Source of the DNA: Nitrobacteraceae bacterium AZCC 2146
GTDB lineage: Bacteria; Pseudomonadota; Alphaproteobacteria; Rhizobiales; Xanthobacteraceae
Length of the DNA: 64,000 bases
Reading direction: 5' to 3'
NCBI GenBank assembly: GCA_036924855.1
Contig: JBAGRP010000001.1
Span: forward strand, 682,001 to 746,000
Below, piece after piece: positions 57,082 through 64,000 of the stretch. Position numbers and translations under genes: made by a program. Positions within the stretch are counted from its first letter, which is position 1; each line of letters begins with the position of its first letter. The notes under the pieces are model-generated. The model searched no databases and was not told where the DNA came from. It saw nothing but the letters and a program-made list of their open reading frames with translations.

Positions 57082-58407
57082 ATGAACGTTGCATTGGCGA
57101 AAACAGATACCGGCACGGCGCTCGGCGAGGCGTTCGCTCTCGCCCGCCCGCGTCTGCCGGGCGCAGGCAAGGTCGCCGACACCCGTCAGCAGGCCTTCGA
57201 ATCCTATGAGCGCATCGGCCTGCCGCACCGGCGGATCGAGGACTGGAAATATACCGACCTGCGCGTGCTGATGCGCGACGTGCTGCCGCTGGCGGCGGCT
57301 CCGGATGCGGCGGCGCTGACCCGCGCGGCCGCGGCGCTGAAGCTGCATGCCATCGATGGCGTGCGCAAACTCGTCCTGGTCGATGGCGTGTTCGCACCAA
57401 AGCTGTCCGATCTCGGCAAGCTCGATGCCGGTCTCAGCATCCGCACGTCGCGCGACGTGCTCGAAGCCGATGACGCTTCGCTGCACGCGCAGCTGTTCGC
57501 GCTCGATGCCTCCAATCCGATGATCGCGCTGAACAGCGCGATGATGACCGATGGCGTGGTGATCTCCGTTGCCGATGGCACGAAGCTGGCGAAGCCTGTT
57601 CATGTGATTCACATCGCCAGCGGCGGTCTGCCGGCGGCGATATTCACGCGCTCGATGTTTTCGCTCGGCAACGACGCCTCCGCCACATTGGTGGAGAGCT
57701 ACATCGCCGCCGACGGCGCGCTAAATTATCAGGTGCATGACTCGCTGGTCATCCGGATCGGTAACGGCGCGCGGCTCGATCATGTCCGTTTGACCGAGGA
57801 CAGCCGCGAGGCGATCAACATTTCGTCGGCGGCGATCACGGTCGGCGCCAACGCGAATTTCAATACCTTCGGCATGAACACCGGCACCGTCGTCAGTCGC
57901 TATCAGGCGGTGATCGATATTGTCGGCGAGCACTCGCACGTCGAGACCAACGGCGTGAACCTGCTGAATGGCAAGCAGCATGCCGACACCACGCTGGTGA
58001 TGAACCACAACGTGCCGGATTGCATCAGCCGCGAAGTATTCCGCGCCGTGATCGACGACCGCGGCCATTCGGTGTTCCAGGGCCGCATCAATGTGCGGCA
58101 GCCCGCGCAGAAGACCGACGCCAAGATGATGACGCGGGCGCTGTTGCTGTCCGACGAGGCCGAGGCCGACAACAAGCCGGAGCTGGAAATCTTTGCCGAC
58201 GACGTGGCCTGCGGCCACGGCGCCACCACCGGCGCGCTCGACGACAGCCTGCTGTTCTATCTGCGCGCCCGCGGTCTTTCCGAGAAGGAAGCCCAGGCGC
58301 TGCTGATCCAGGCGTTTGTCGGCGAGGCCATCGAGTCGATCGTCGATGACAATCTGCGCGAACTCGCCATATCAGCCGCCGAGCGCTGGTTGGCGGCGAG
58401 GGGATGA
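57082..58407 (+). CDS. sufD: Fe-S assembly protein SufD
   Basis: A 441-residue beta-helix partner of SufB. The N-terminal helical domain ends with LPHRRIEDWKYTDLRVL, and the C-terminal half holds GHSVFQGRINVRQPAQKTDA, the conserved His/Asp segment ADDVACGHGATTGALDD and YLRARGLSEKEAQALL. ATG 57082 is chosen over the adjacent GTG 57079. The stop overlaps the sufS start by four bases, so the two are translationally coupled. Confidence 0.97.
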   Translation: MNVALAKTDTGTALGEAFALARPRLPGAGKVADTRQQAFESYERIGLPHRRIEDWKYTDLRVLMRDVLPLAAAPDAAALTRAAAALKLHAIDGVRKLVLVDGVFAPKLSDLGKLDAGLSIRTSRDVLEADDASLHAQLFALDASNPMIALNSAMMTDGVVISVADGTKLAKPVHVIHIASGGLPAAIFTRSMFSLGNDASATLVESYIAADGALNYQVHDSLVIRIGNGARLDHVRLTEDSREAINISSAAITVGANANFNTFGMNTGTVVSRYQAVIDIVGEHSHVETNGVNLLNGKQHADTTLVMNHNVPDCISREVFRAVIDDRGHSVFQGRINVRQPAQKTDAKMMTRALLLSDEAEADNKPELEIFADDVACGHGATTGALDDSLLFYLRARGLSEKEAQALLIQAFVGEAIESIVDDNLRELAISAAERWLAARG

Positions 58408-59657
58408 ACATGACCCTGCATCCCGCAGTCTTGAACGGTTCCTACGACGTCGCCCGCGTTCGCGAGGATTTTCCGGCGCTGGCGATGAAGGTCTATGGCA
58501 AGCCGCTGGTTTATCTCGATAACGCGGCCTCGGCGCAGAAGCCGAACGCGGTGCTCGACCGCATGATGGAAGCCTACAAGACCGAATATGCCAACGTGCA
58601 TCGCGGCCTGCATTATCTCGCCAATGCCGCGACGGAAGCCTATGAGGGCAGCCGCGCCAAGGTGCAGCGCTTCCTCAATGCGAAGCGGCCGGAAGAGATC
58701 ATCTTCACCCGCAATGCGACCGACTCGCTCAACCTGGTGGCGGCGTCGTGGGGCGGCGAGAACATCAAGGCCGGCGACGAGATCGTGCTCTCGATCATGG
58801 AGCACCATTCCAACATCGTGCCCTGGCACTTTTTGCGCGAACGCCAAGGCGCCGTCATCAAGTGGGCGCCGGTCGATGACGAAGGCAACTTCCTGATCGA
58901 CGAATTCGAGAAGCTGCTGACCGACCGCACCAAGATCGTTGCGATCACGCACATGTCGAATGCGCTCGGCACCATCGTGCCGGTCAAGGAAGTCGTGAAG
59001 ATCGCCCACGCCCGCGGCATTCCGGTGCTGGTGGACGGCAGCCAGGCCGCCGTGCACGCGAGCGTCGACGTGCAGGACATCGACGCCGACTTCTACATCT
59101 TCACCGGCCACAAGCTGTATGGGCCGACCGGGATCGGCGTGCTCTACGCCAAATACGATCACCTCGTGGCGATGCGGCCCTATGCCGGCGGCGGCGAGAT
59201 GATCCGCGAAGTGGCGCAGGACTGGGTCACCTATGGCGACCCGCCGCACAAGTTCGAGGCTGGCACCCCGGCGATCGTCGAGGCGATCGGCCTTGGCGAG
59301 GCCATCGACTATGTCAATTCGATCGGCAAGGAACGTATCGCCGCCCACGAGCACGACCTCCTGACCTATGCCGAGGGCAGACTGCGCGAGATCAATTCGC
59401 TGCGCATGATCGGCACGGCGAAAGGCAAGGGGCCAGTGATCTCGTTCGAGATGAAGGGCGCGCATCCGCATGACGTGGCGACCGTGATCGACCGCCAGGG
59501 CATCGCGGTCCGGGCCGGCACCCATTGTGTGATGCCGCTTCTGGAGCGATTCAATGTCACGGCCACGTGCCGTGCCTCATTCGGGATGTATAATACCCGC
59601 GAGGAAGTCGACCATCTGGCACAGGCGCTGATCAAGGCACGGGAATTGTTTTCATGA
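58404..59657 (+). CDS. sufS: Cysteine desulfurase SufS (class II)
   Basis: A 417-residue PLP enzyme supplying persulfide sulfur to SufBCD. VYLDNAASAQKP, IMEHHSNIVPW, the PLP lysine in FTGHKLYGPTGIG, and the short-loop catalytic Cys in RAGTHCVMPLLERF. ATGA overlaps at both ends, with sufD and with the DUF59 gene. No sufE gene is in the window, although class II desulfurases usually need SufE or SufU; it must be elsewhere or be replaced. Confidence 0.98.
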   Translation: MNMTLHPAVLNGSYDVARVREDFPALAMKVYGKPLVYLDNAASAQKPNAVLDRMMEAYKTEYANVHRGLHYLANAATEAYEGSRAKVQRFLNAKRPEEIIFTRNATDSLNLVAASWGGENIKAGDEIVLSIMEHHSNIVPWHFLRERQGAVIKWAPVDDEGNFLIDEFEKLLTDRTKIVAITHMSNALGTIVPVKEVVKIAHARGIPVLVDGSQAAVHASVDVQDIDADFYIFTGHKLYGPTGIGVLYAKYDHLVAMRPYAGGGEMIREVAQDWVTYGDPPHKFEAGTPAIVEAIGLGEAIDYVNSIGKERIAAHEHDLLTYAEGRLREINSLRMIGTAKGKGPVISFEMKGAHPHDVATVIDRQGIAVRAGTHCVMPLLERFNVTATCRASFGMYNTREEVDHLAQALIKARELFS

Positions 59658-60025
59658 CCGACACCATCGAAGCCAAAACCAGCAACATGCAGACCGTCTC
59701 GGCGCTGGCACCGGACGAAACCGAGCGCCTCGGCACCGAAATCGTCGCCGCGCTGAAAACGGTGTTCGATCCGGAAATCCCGGCCGACATCTACGAACTC
59801 GGCCTGATCTACAAGGTCGACATCAAGGACGATCGTACCGTCGATGTCGAGATGACGCTGACGACGCCGAATTGCCCGGCCGCGGCCGAGATGCCGCAGA
59901 TGGTCGAGAATGCCGTGGCCAGCGTGCCCGGCGTCGGCGTGGTCAATGTCAGCATCGTCTGGGAGCCGGCCTGGACGCCGGACCGGATGACCGACGAGGC
60001 GCGCCTTGTCCTGAATATGTGGTGA
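59654..60025 (+). CDS. SUF-associated DUF59 (MIP18-like) protein, SufT-like
   Basis: A 123-residue protein of the DUF59/MIP18 family, used in Fe-S cluster maturation. Core signature VFDPEIPADIYELGLIY and the cysteine-containing TLTTPNCPAAAEMP. The N-terminal 25 residues are a non-conserved extension. Its start overlaps the sufS stop as ATGA, so its expression is tied to the operon. It probably helps load or transfer clusters to target proteins. Confidence 0.93.
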   Translation: MTDTIEAKTSNMQTVSALAPDETERLGTEIVAALKTVFDPEIPADIYELGLIYKVDIKDDRTVDVEMTLTTPNCPAAAEMPQMVENAVASVPGVGVVNVSIVWEPAWTPDRMTDEARLVLNMW

Positions 60026-60086
60026 TGTTGCGTTTGGTTTGTTGAGGCGGCAACGACGGCCTTGAATGGCCGCGAGGACTGAACAA

Positions 60087-60497
60087 ATGACAGAGATGAC
60101 AACGAGCACACCAACTCCCGTCGCCAAGCCGAAGCCGCGGCCCCGTCCGCAGGTGATGCGGCTGACTGACGCTGCTGCCTCCCGGATCCAGGAGCTGACC
60201 AGGCGCGCCGATTCCGAGATCGTCGGCCTGCGCGTCGGCATCAAGAACGGCGGCTGCGCCGGCCAATCCTACACCGTGGAATACGCCCACGACATCCGCC
60301 CCTCCGACGAGGTGGTCGAGGACAAGGGCGTGAAAATCCTGGTCGAGCCGAAGGCCGTGCTGTTCCTGCTCGGCACCGAGATGGACTACAAGTCCGACAA
60401 GATGCAGTCGCAGTTCATCTTCAACAACCCGAACCAGACCGGCGCCTGCGGCTGCGGCGAGTCGGTGCAGCTGACGCCGGCGAAGATCGACGGCTGA
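60087..60497 (+). CDS. sufA: A-type Fe-S carrier (HesB/IscA/SufA family)
   Basis: A 136-residue A-type carrier. The three cluster-binding cysteines are present: GGCAGQSY and the C-terminal ACGCGES. A Pro/Lys/Arg-rich N-terminal extension of about 25 residues (KPKPRPRPQ) precedes the fold. ATG 60087 has GAGG nine bases upstream and is preferred to ATG 60066, which has no ribosome site. Last Fe-S gene of the operon, 61 bases after the DUF59 gene. Confidence 0.95.
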   Translation: MTEMTTSTPTPVAKPKPRPRPQVMRLTDAAASRIQELTRRADSEIVGLRVGIKNGGCAGQSYTVEYAHDIRPSDEVVEDKGVKILVEPKAVLFLLGTEMDYKSDKMQSQFIFNNPNQTGACGCGESVQLTPAKIDG

Positions 60498-60514
60498 TCG
60501 AGCGGCGGCCCGCC

Positions 60515-60949
60515 ATGGACCGCGATTTCCTCGCAGAACTGTTCGCGGGCTTCGGGCCGGTGACGATCCGCCGGATGTTCAGCGGCTACGGCGTCTCCGC
60601 CGACGGCATCAACTTCGCGCTGGTGCTGCGCGGCGCGATCTACTTGCGCGCCGATGAGCAGAGCATTCCGCGCTTCGAGGCCGAGGGCTCAAGACCGTTT
60701 CAGTACGAGGCGCAGGGCAAGGTCCGGATGATCGGATCGTACTGGCAACTGCCGGAGCGGCTCTACGATGATCCCGATGAGGTCACCGAATGGGCGCGCG
60801 CCGCCCACGCCGCCGCCGGGCGCGCGGCGCTGGCGAAGCGCAGCAAGGTGAAGCGAGTGAAGAAGGCTGTGGCGAAGAAGGCTGTGGCGAAGAAGGCTGT
60901 GAAAAAGAAAGCGAAGCGAGCTGTGAAAAAGAGGGCGGTCAAGGATTGA
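60515..60949 (+). CDS. TfoX N-terminal-domain protein with Lys-rich tail
   Basis: A 144-residue protein. Residues 1-105 form a TfoX_N domain (VTIRRMFSGYGVSADGINFALVL, LYLRAD-type strand), the fold of the Sxy/TfoX competence regulator N-terminus, here without the C-terminal TfoX domain. Residues 108-144 are almost purely Lys/Ala/Val, built on imperfect AKKAV repeats, resembling a histone H1 tail and likely to bind nucleic acid. It starts 17 bases after sufA, so it may be read from the SUF operon. Function unknown. Confidence 0.88.
   Translation: MDRDFLAELFAGFGPVTIRRMFSGYGVSADGINFALVLRGAIYLRADEQSIPRFEAEGSRPFQYEAQGKVRMIGSYWQLPERLYDDPDEVTEWARAAHAAAGRAALAKRSKVKRVKKAVAKKAVAKKAVKKKAKRAVKKRAVKD
60859..60901. 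repeat. Tandem 15-base repeat in the TfoX_N gene
   Basis: GAAGAAGGCTGTGGC at 60859-60873 and 60874-60888, with a partial third copy to 60901. Encodes the Lys-Lys-Ala-Val-Ala units of the basic tail. Confidence 0.92.
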
Positions 60950-61062
60950 CCACAGCCTCGTGTCCCGGACGCGGTGCGGCCTGGCGATGCGGAGCATCGC
61001 TTGGCTTATGCCGCTCCGCAGCATCCGGGGCACGAGTCAGTGCTCGTGCGAAGCCGACGTCC

Positions 61063-62130
61063 TCACGCCACCTGAATCTGAATCTCCGCGGAATATTCCG
61101 GATCGATTTCGCAGATCACGCGGTTGCGGCCGTTGCGTTTGGCGGCGTAGAGGCAGGCATCGGCGCGGCCGATCAGCGCGTCCATGTCGTCGCCGGCCTG
61201 CAGCACCGAGACGCCGATCGAGATGGTGACGCGGCCGAGAATCTCACCGGTCGACTTCTTCTTCAATTCCTTCGACATCACCGCGCGGCGGATGTGATCG
61301 GCCACCGTGAGCGCCTGGCGCAGCGGCGTGGCGGGCAGCACCACCGCGAATTCCTCGCCGCCGTAGCGCGCGGTGATGTCCTGGCCCTTGATGGTCTGCT
61401 TCAGCGACATGCCGACGAGACGCAGCACCTGGTCGCCGGTGAGGTGGCCGTAATTGTCGTTGAAGGATTTGAAATGGTCGATGTCGAGCATCAGGAGCGA
61501 CAGCGGTTCGCCTTGCGCCAAGGCCGCCTCGATCGCCACAACCAGCGCGCGGTCGAAATACTTGCGGTTGCCGAGTGCGGTGAGGGGGTCGGTCAGGCTC
61601 TCGGCGCGGATTGCCTCAAGGCTCTTCTGCAGGTTGCTGACTTCGCTTTTCGAAATTGTAAGCCGTTCTTCCAGCGCCTTGTTGGCGTCCTGTGCCTCGC
61701 GGGTGGATTGCACCAGGGAGGCGATCACCGATTTGACCTGGGCGCGATCCTTGGCCTGCGACAGGTCGTGGCTGGCGTCTCGCAGCGTGTCGCCGAAGTT
61801 GACGGTCATGCCGAGCGCGTCGGTGATGAGCGCCATCACGTCATCGATCTCGCCGATGACGCGGGCGCCGACCTTGTCGATGCGGTCGGTGGTGCGGACC
61901 TGGGAGAGATAGGTGTCGTGGATCTGGTCGAGATCGGCCTCTGACAGCCGGCCGTTGCGGGCCAGCGTCTCGTTGATCACCTTGTTGAGCGCCGAATTGT
62001 AGCCGGTGGCGTAGACGTACCAGATCTCGTAATTGCGCGGAATCGCCGTCTGCCGCAGCGACCTGATCTGGCCCAGCGCGATCTCGGCAAAGGCCAAGGT
62101 GCGTTCTTGTTCGTCCAGGATACCGGTCAC
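61063..62130 (-). CDS. GGDEF diguanylate cyclase
   Basis: A 355-residue soluble protein. An N-terminal helical region (1-145) with no recognised sensor fold, a coiled coil (145-180, SKSEVSNLQKSLEAIRAE), and a GGDEF domain (180-345) with LTDPLTALGNRKYFD, DIDHFKSFND and the active-site motif YGGEEFAV, so it should make cyclic di-GMP from GTP. The inhibitory I-site Arg-x-x-Asp reads KGQD, lacking the Arg, which suggests weaker product inhibition. It stands alone between convergent and co-directional genes. Confidence 0.94.
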   Translation of the reverse strand: MTGILDEQERTLAFAEIALGQIRSLRQTAIPRNYEIWYVYATGYNSALNKVINETLARNGRLSEADLDQIHDTYLSQVRTTDRIDKVGARVIGEIDDVMALITDALGMTVNFGDTLRDASHDLSQAKDRAQVKSVIASLVQSTREAQDANKALEERLTISKSEVSNLQKSLEAIRAESLTDPLTALGNRKYFDRALVVAIEAALAQGEPLSLLMLDIDHFKSFNDNYGHLTGDQVLRLVGMSLKQTIKGQDITARYGGEEFAVVLPATPLRQALTVADHIRRAVMSKELKKKSTGEILGRVTISIGVSVLQAGDDMDALIGRADACLYAAKRNGRNRVICEIDPEYSAEIQIQVA

Positions 62131-62245
62131 ATTCTGTGTCCTCGCCGTCGGCAGCTATGCCCAGGCATTTGATCGCGAATCATTAAAATATCGCGATCAA
62201 GCTACTGCCAGAGGATGAATGTCCGGTAAATGAAACTCCTGCTGA

Positions 62246-63784
62246 TCACACCCGCGCGCGGATCGGACGCAGCAGGAACGCCGGCAGGTGGGAGTGATCG
62301 GCCGGTTCGGAGGCTTCCTCGCGGCGCGGACGCAGCGCTTCGGCGCGGCCGATCGACGGCGCGCGTGAAACCGGCGGCGCCACCGGCGGCGTGAAAGCCG
62401 CTTCCGCGACCTGCGGCTGCGGGCTCGGGCTACGCTCGCGATCGCCGCCTGAACGGCGCGGCTCGCGCTCGCGGCGCGGCTTGCGGTCGCCGGAGCCCTC
62501 ACGATGGCCGCCGCGTGAATTTTCACGGTTGCCGCCACGGCTTCCGCCGCGCGGCTGCTCCGCATTGGCTTCGCGGTTGCCGGTGCGATGGCGGGACTGC
62601 CGCGGCGGCTCGGCACCGTCCGTGGCGGGCGCAGTGCCATCGCCGGCTTCGCTGAGAGTGACGCCGCTCTCGTCGCGCGGGATCGGCTGGCCGATCAGTT
62701 TCTCGATGGCGAGGATGGACTTCTGGTCGGACGGCGCCACCAGCGAGATCGCGGTGCCGGTGCGGCCGGCGCGGCCGGTGCGGCCGATCCGATGCACGTA
62801 GTCATCGGGATGATGCGGCACGTCGAAGTTGAAGACGTGGCTGACGGCGGGAATGTCGAGGCCGCGGGCGGCGACGTCGGAGGCGACCAGCAACGGCAGC
62901 TCGCCCTTGCGGAACTGATCGAGCGCCGCGGTGCGGGCCGACTGCTCCATGTCGCCGTGCAGGGCGCCGACGCTGAAGCCGTGCTTCTCCAGCGACTTTG
63001 CCAGCAGTGCCACTTCACGCTTGCGGTTGCAGAAGATGATCGCGTTGTTGAGGTCAGTAGCGCCGCGCAGCAGGGCACGGAGTGCTTCGCGCTTCTCGTG
63101 CGGTTCGCGGCCGACGGGGACCTGCGACTGGGTCACGGTGACGGCGGTGGAGGCCGGCTTGGAGACTTCGATCTTCACCGGGTTGTGCAGGAAGGTCTCG
63201 GTGATGCGGCGGATTTCGGTCGGCATCGTCGCCGTGAAGAACAGCGTCTGGCGGGTGAACGGCACCAGCTTGCAGATGCGCTCGATGTCGGGAATGAAGC
63301 CCATGTCGAGCATGCGGTCGGCTTCGTCGATCACCAGCAATTCGACGCCGGTGAGCAGAAGTCCGCCGCGCTCGGTGTGGTCGAGCAGGCGGCCCGGCGT
63401 GGCGATCAGCACGTCGACGCCGCGGGTCAGCTTGGAGTCCTGGTCGCCGAACGAGACGCCGCCGATCAGCAGCGCGACGTTGAGTTTCTGGCCGACGCCG
63501 TATTTGTCGAACTGCTCCTTGACCTGCGCCGCGAGTTCGCGGGTCGGTTCGAGAATGAGGGTGCGTGGCATGCGGGCGCGGGCGCGGCCCTTTTCCAGCA
63601 TCGTCATCATCGGCAGCACGAAGGCGGCGGTCTTGCCGGTGCCGGTCTGGGCGATGCCGAGCACGTCGCGGCGCGCCAGCACGTGAGGAATCGCCTGTTC
63701 CTGAATGGGGGTGGGGGTGGTGTAACCGGTGGCCGCGACTGCGGCGAGCACCTTGTCGGACAAGCCGAGATGGGAGAAGGACAT
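62246..63784 (-). CDS. DEAD-box RNA helicase (RhlE-like)
   Basis: A 512-residue ATP-dependent RNA helicase. Q-motif (TTPTPIQEQAIP), motif I AQTGTGKT, Ia EPTRELA, II DEAD, III as TAT (FFTATMP), and VI HRIGRTGRAGRTG. Residues 370-512 form an Arg/Gly/Glu-rich disordered tail (SRGGNRENSRGGHREG) for RNA binding. Similar helicases join RNase E degradosomes or act in ribosome assembly and cold stress. It starts 216 bases from the window end; upstream of its ATG I see no strong ribosome site and no gene to base 64000. Confidence 0.95.
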   Translation of the reverse strand: MSFSHLGLSDKVLAAVAATGYTTPTPIQEQAIPHVLARRDVLGIAQTGTGKTAAFVLPMMTMLEKGRARARMPRTLILEPTRELAAQVKEQFDKYGVGQKLNVALLIGGVSFGDQDSKLTRGVDVLIATPGRLLDHTERGGLLLTGVELLVIDEADRMLDMGFIPDIERICKLVPFTRQTLFFTATMPTEIRRITETFLHNPVKIEVSKPASTAVTVTQSQVPVGREPHEKREALRALLRGATDLNNAIIFCNRKREVALLAKSLEKHGFSVGALHGDMEQSARTAALDQFRKGELPLLVASDVAARGLDIPAVSHVFNFDVPHHPDDYVHRIGRTGRAGRTGTAISLVAPSDQKSILAIEKLIGQPIPRDESGVTLSEAGDGTAPATDGAEPPRQSRHRTGNREANAEQPRGGSRGGNRENSRGGHREGSGDRKPRREREPRRSGGDRERSPSPQPQVAEAAFTPPVAPPVSRAPSIGRAEALRPRREEASEPADHSHLPAFLLRPIRARV

Positions 63785-64000
63785 TGAGCCTCTGTTATGG
63801 GGTCATGATGTCAGCCGAAAACCGGAAGACCATTTTTCGGGATCATGCCTCTGGAAGAAACCGCCGCTTGGATTCACGGAAAACACTGTCGCGCTCACCC
63901 CCGGAGCGGCACGCAAATTTGCACGGGGATCGCAGGGCGCAGACAGGCGGCTTAGTCGAGATATCGCGTTTCGATACCGGGCCGCGTCGAGGCGGAAGAT
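63785..64000. other. Upstream region of the helicase gene at the window end
   Basis: No gene, tRNA or repeat recognised in these 216 bases. It should hold the helicase promoter and leader. Confidence 0.4.

Overview
The window is chromosomal DNA of a high-GC alphaproteobacterium, most likely a member of the Nitrobacteraceae (Bradyrhizobiaceae: Bradyrhizobium, Rhodopseudomonas, Afipia and relatives). Supporting signs are a DUF1236 protein, a Porin_2-type outer-membrane protein, histone-H1-like Ala/Lys tails, dispersed palindromic intergenic repeats, two sites matching the EcfG general-stress promoter (GGAAC-N16-CGTT), and a nifS-like/sufBCDS/sufT/sufA iron-sulfur operon. No rRNA, tRNA, CRISPR array, prophage or insertion sequence was seen.

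Layout. 1-3.9 kb: the 5' part of a glutaminase gene, then a three-gene uracil-utilisation cluster (URC1-like GTP cyclohydrolase II, URC4/DUF1688, UPRTase). 4.2-8.8 kb: a lone cyclic-nucleotide-binding protein convergently overlapping a metallophosphoesterase, then a translationally coupled sensory module (CHASE3 histidine kinase, CheY-like regulator, receiver-HisKA_2 kinase) behind an EcfG-like promoter. 8.8-15 kb: aroQ-accB-accC, a DUF1236 gene with its own EcfG-like promoter, a DsbA-like protein and an M48 protease. 15-22 kb: aminotransferase, bioY, dctA and RNase E with a long His/Glu/Asp-rich insert and a structured leader. 22.4-28.5 kb: amiC amidase, PBP1A, prfB with an intact programmed +1 frameshift, and a beta-hydroxyacid dehydrogenase.

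28.7-36.6 kb is the most accessory-looking stretch: a collagen-like lipoprotein, an XRE-cupin regulator divergent from a fumarylacetoacetate-hydrolase-family enzyme plus an orphan Bug-type binding protein, a frameshifted chemoreceptor gene, and a NodU-type carbamoyltransferase whose 3' tail has a decayed duplicate on the far side of the chemoreceptor. 36.7-49.2 kb: M23 peptidase, Bcp peroxiredoxin with an H1-like tail, a giant AsmA-like protein, a second chemoreceptor, an MFS transporter, tyrS, anmK and a MarR regulator. 49.5-53 kb: a porin, an omega-like glutathione transferase behind two ATGCAA-type palindromes, and an alpha/beta hydrolase. 53.3-60.9 kb: the SUF operon, with two cysteine desulfurases and a frameshifted small membrane-protein gene between sufB and sufC, ending in a TfoX-N protein. 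61-63.8 kb: a GGDEF protein and a DEAD-box helicase.

Functional themes are envelope growth and muropeptide recycling (amiC, PBP1A, M23, anmK), Fe-S cluster assembly, signal transduction and chemotaxis, and RNA turnover. The most promising leads are the uracil cluster, the stress-linked kinase module, the operator-like palindromes at two regulator/target junctions, and the carbamoyltransferase remnant. Many long ORFs antiparallel to real genes are codon-bias shadows and were left out.
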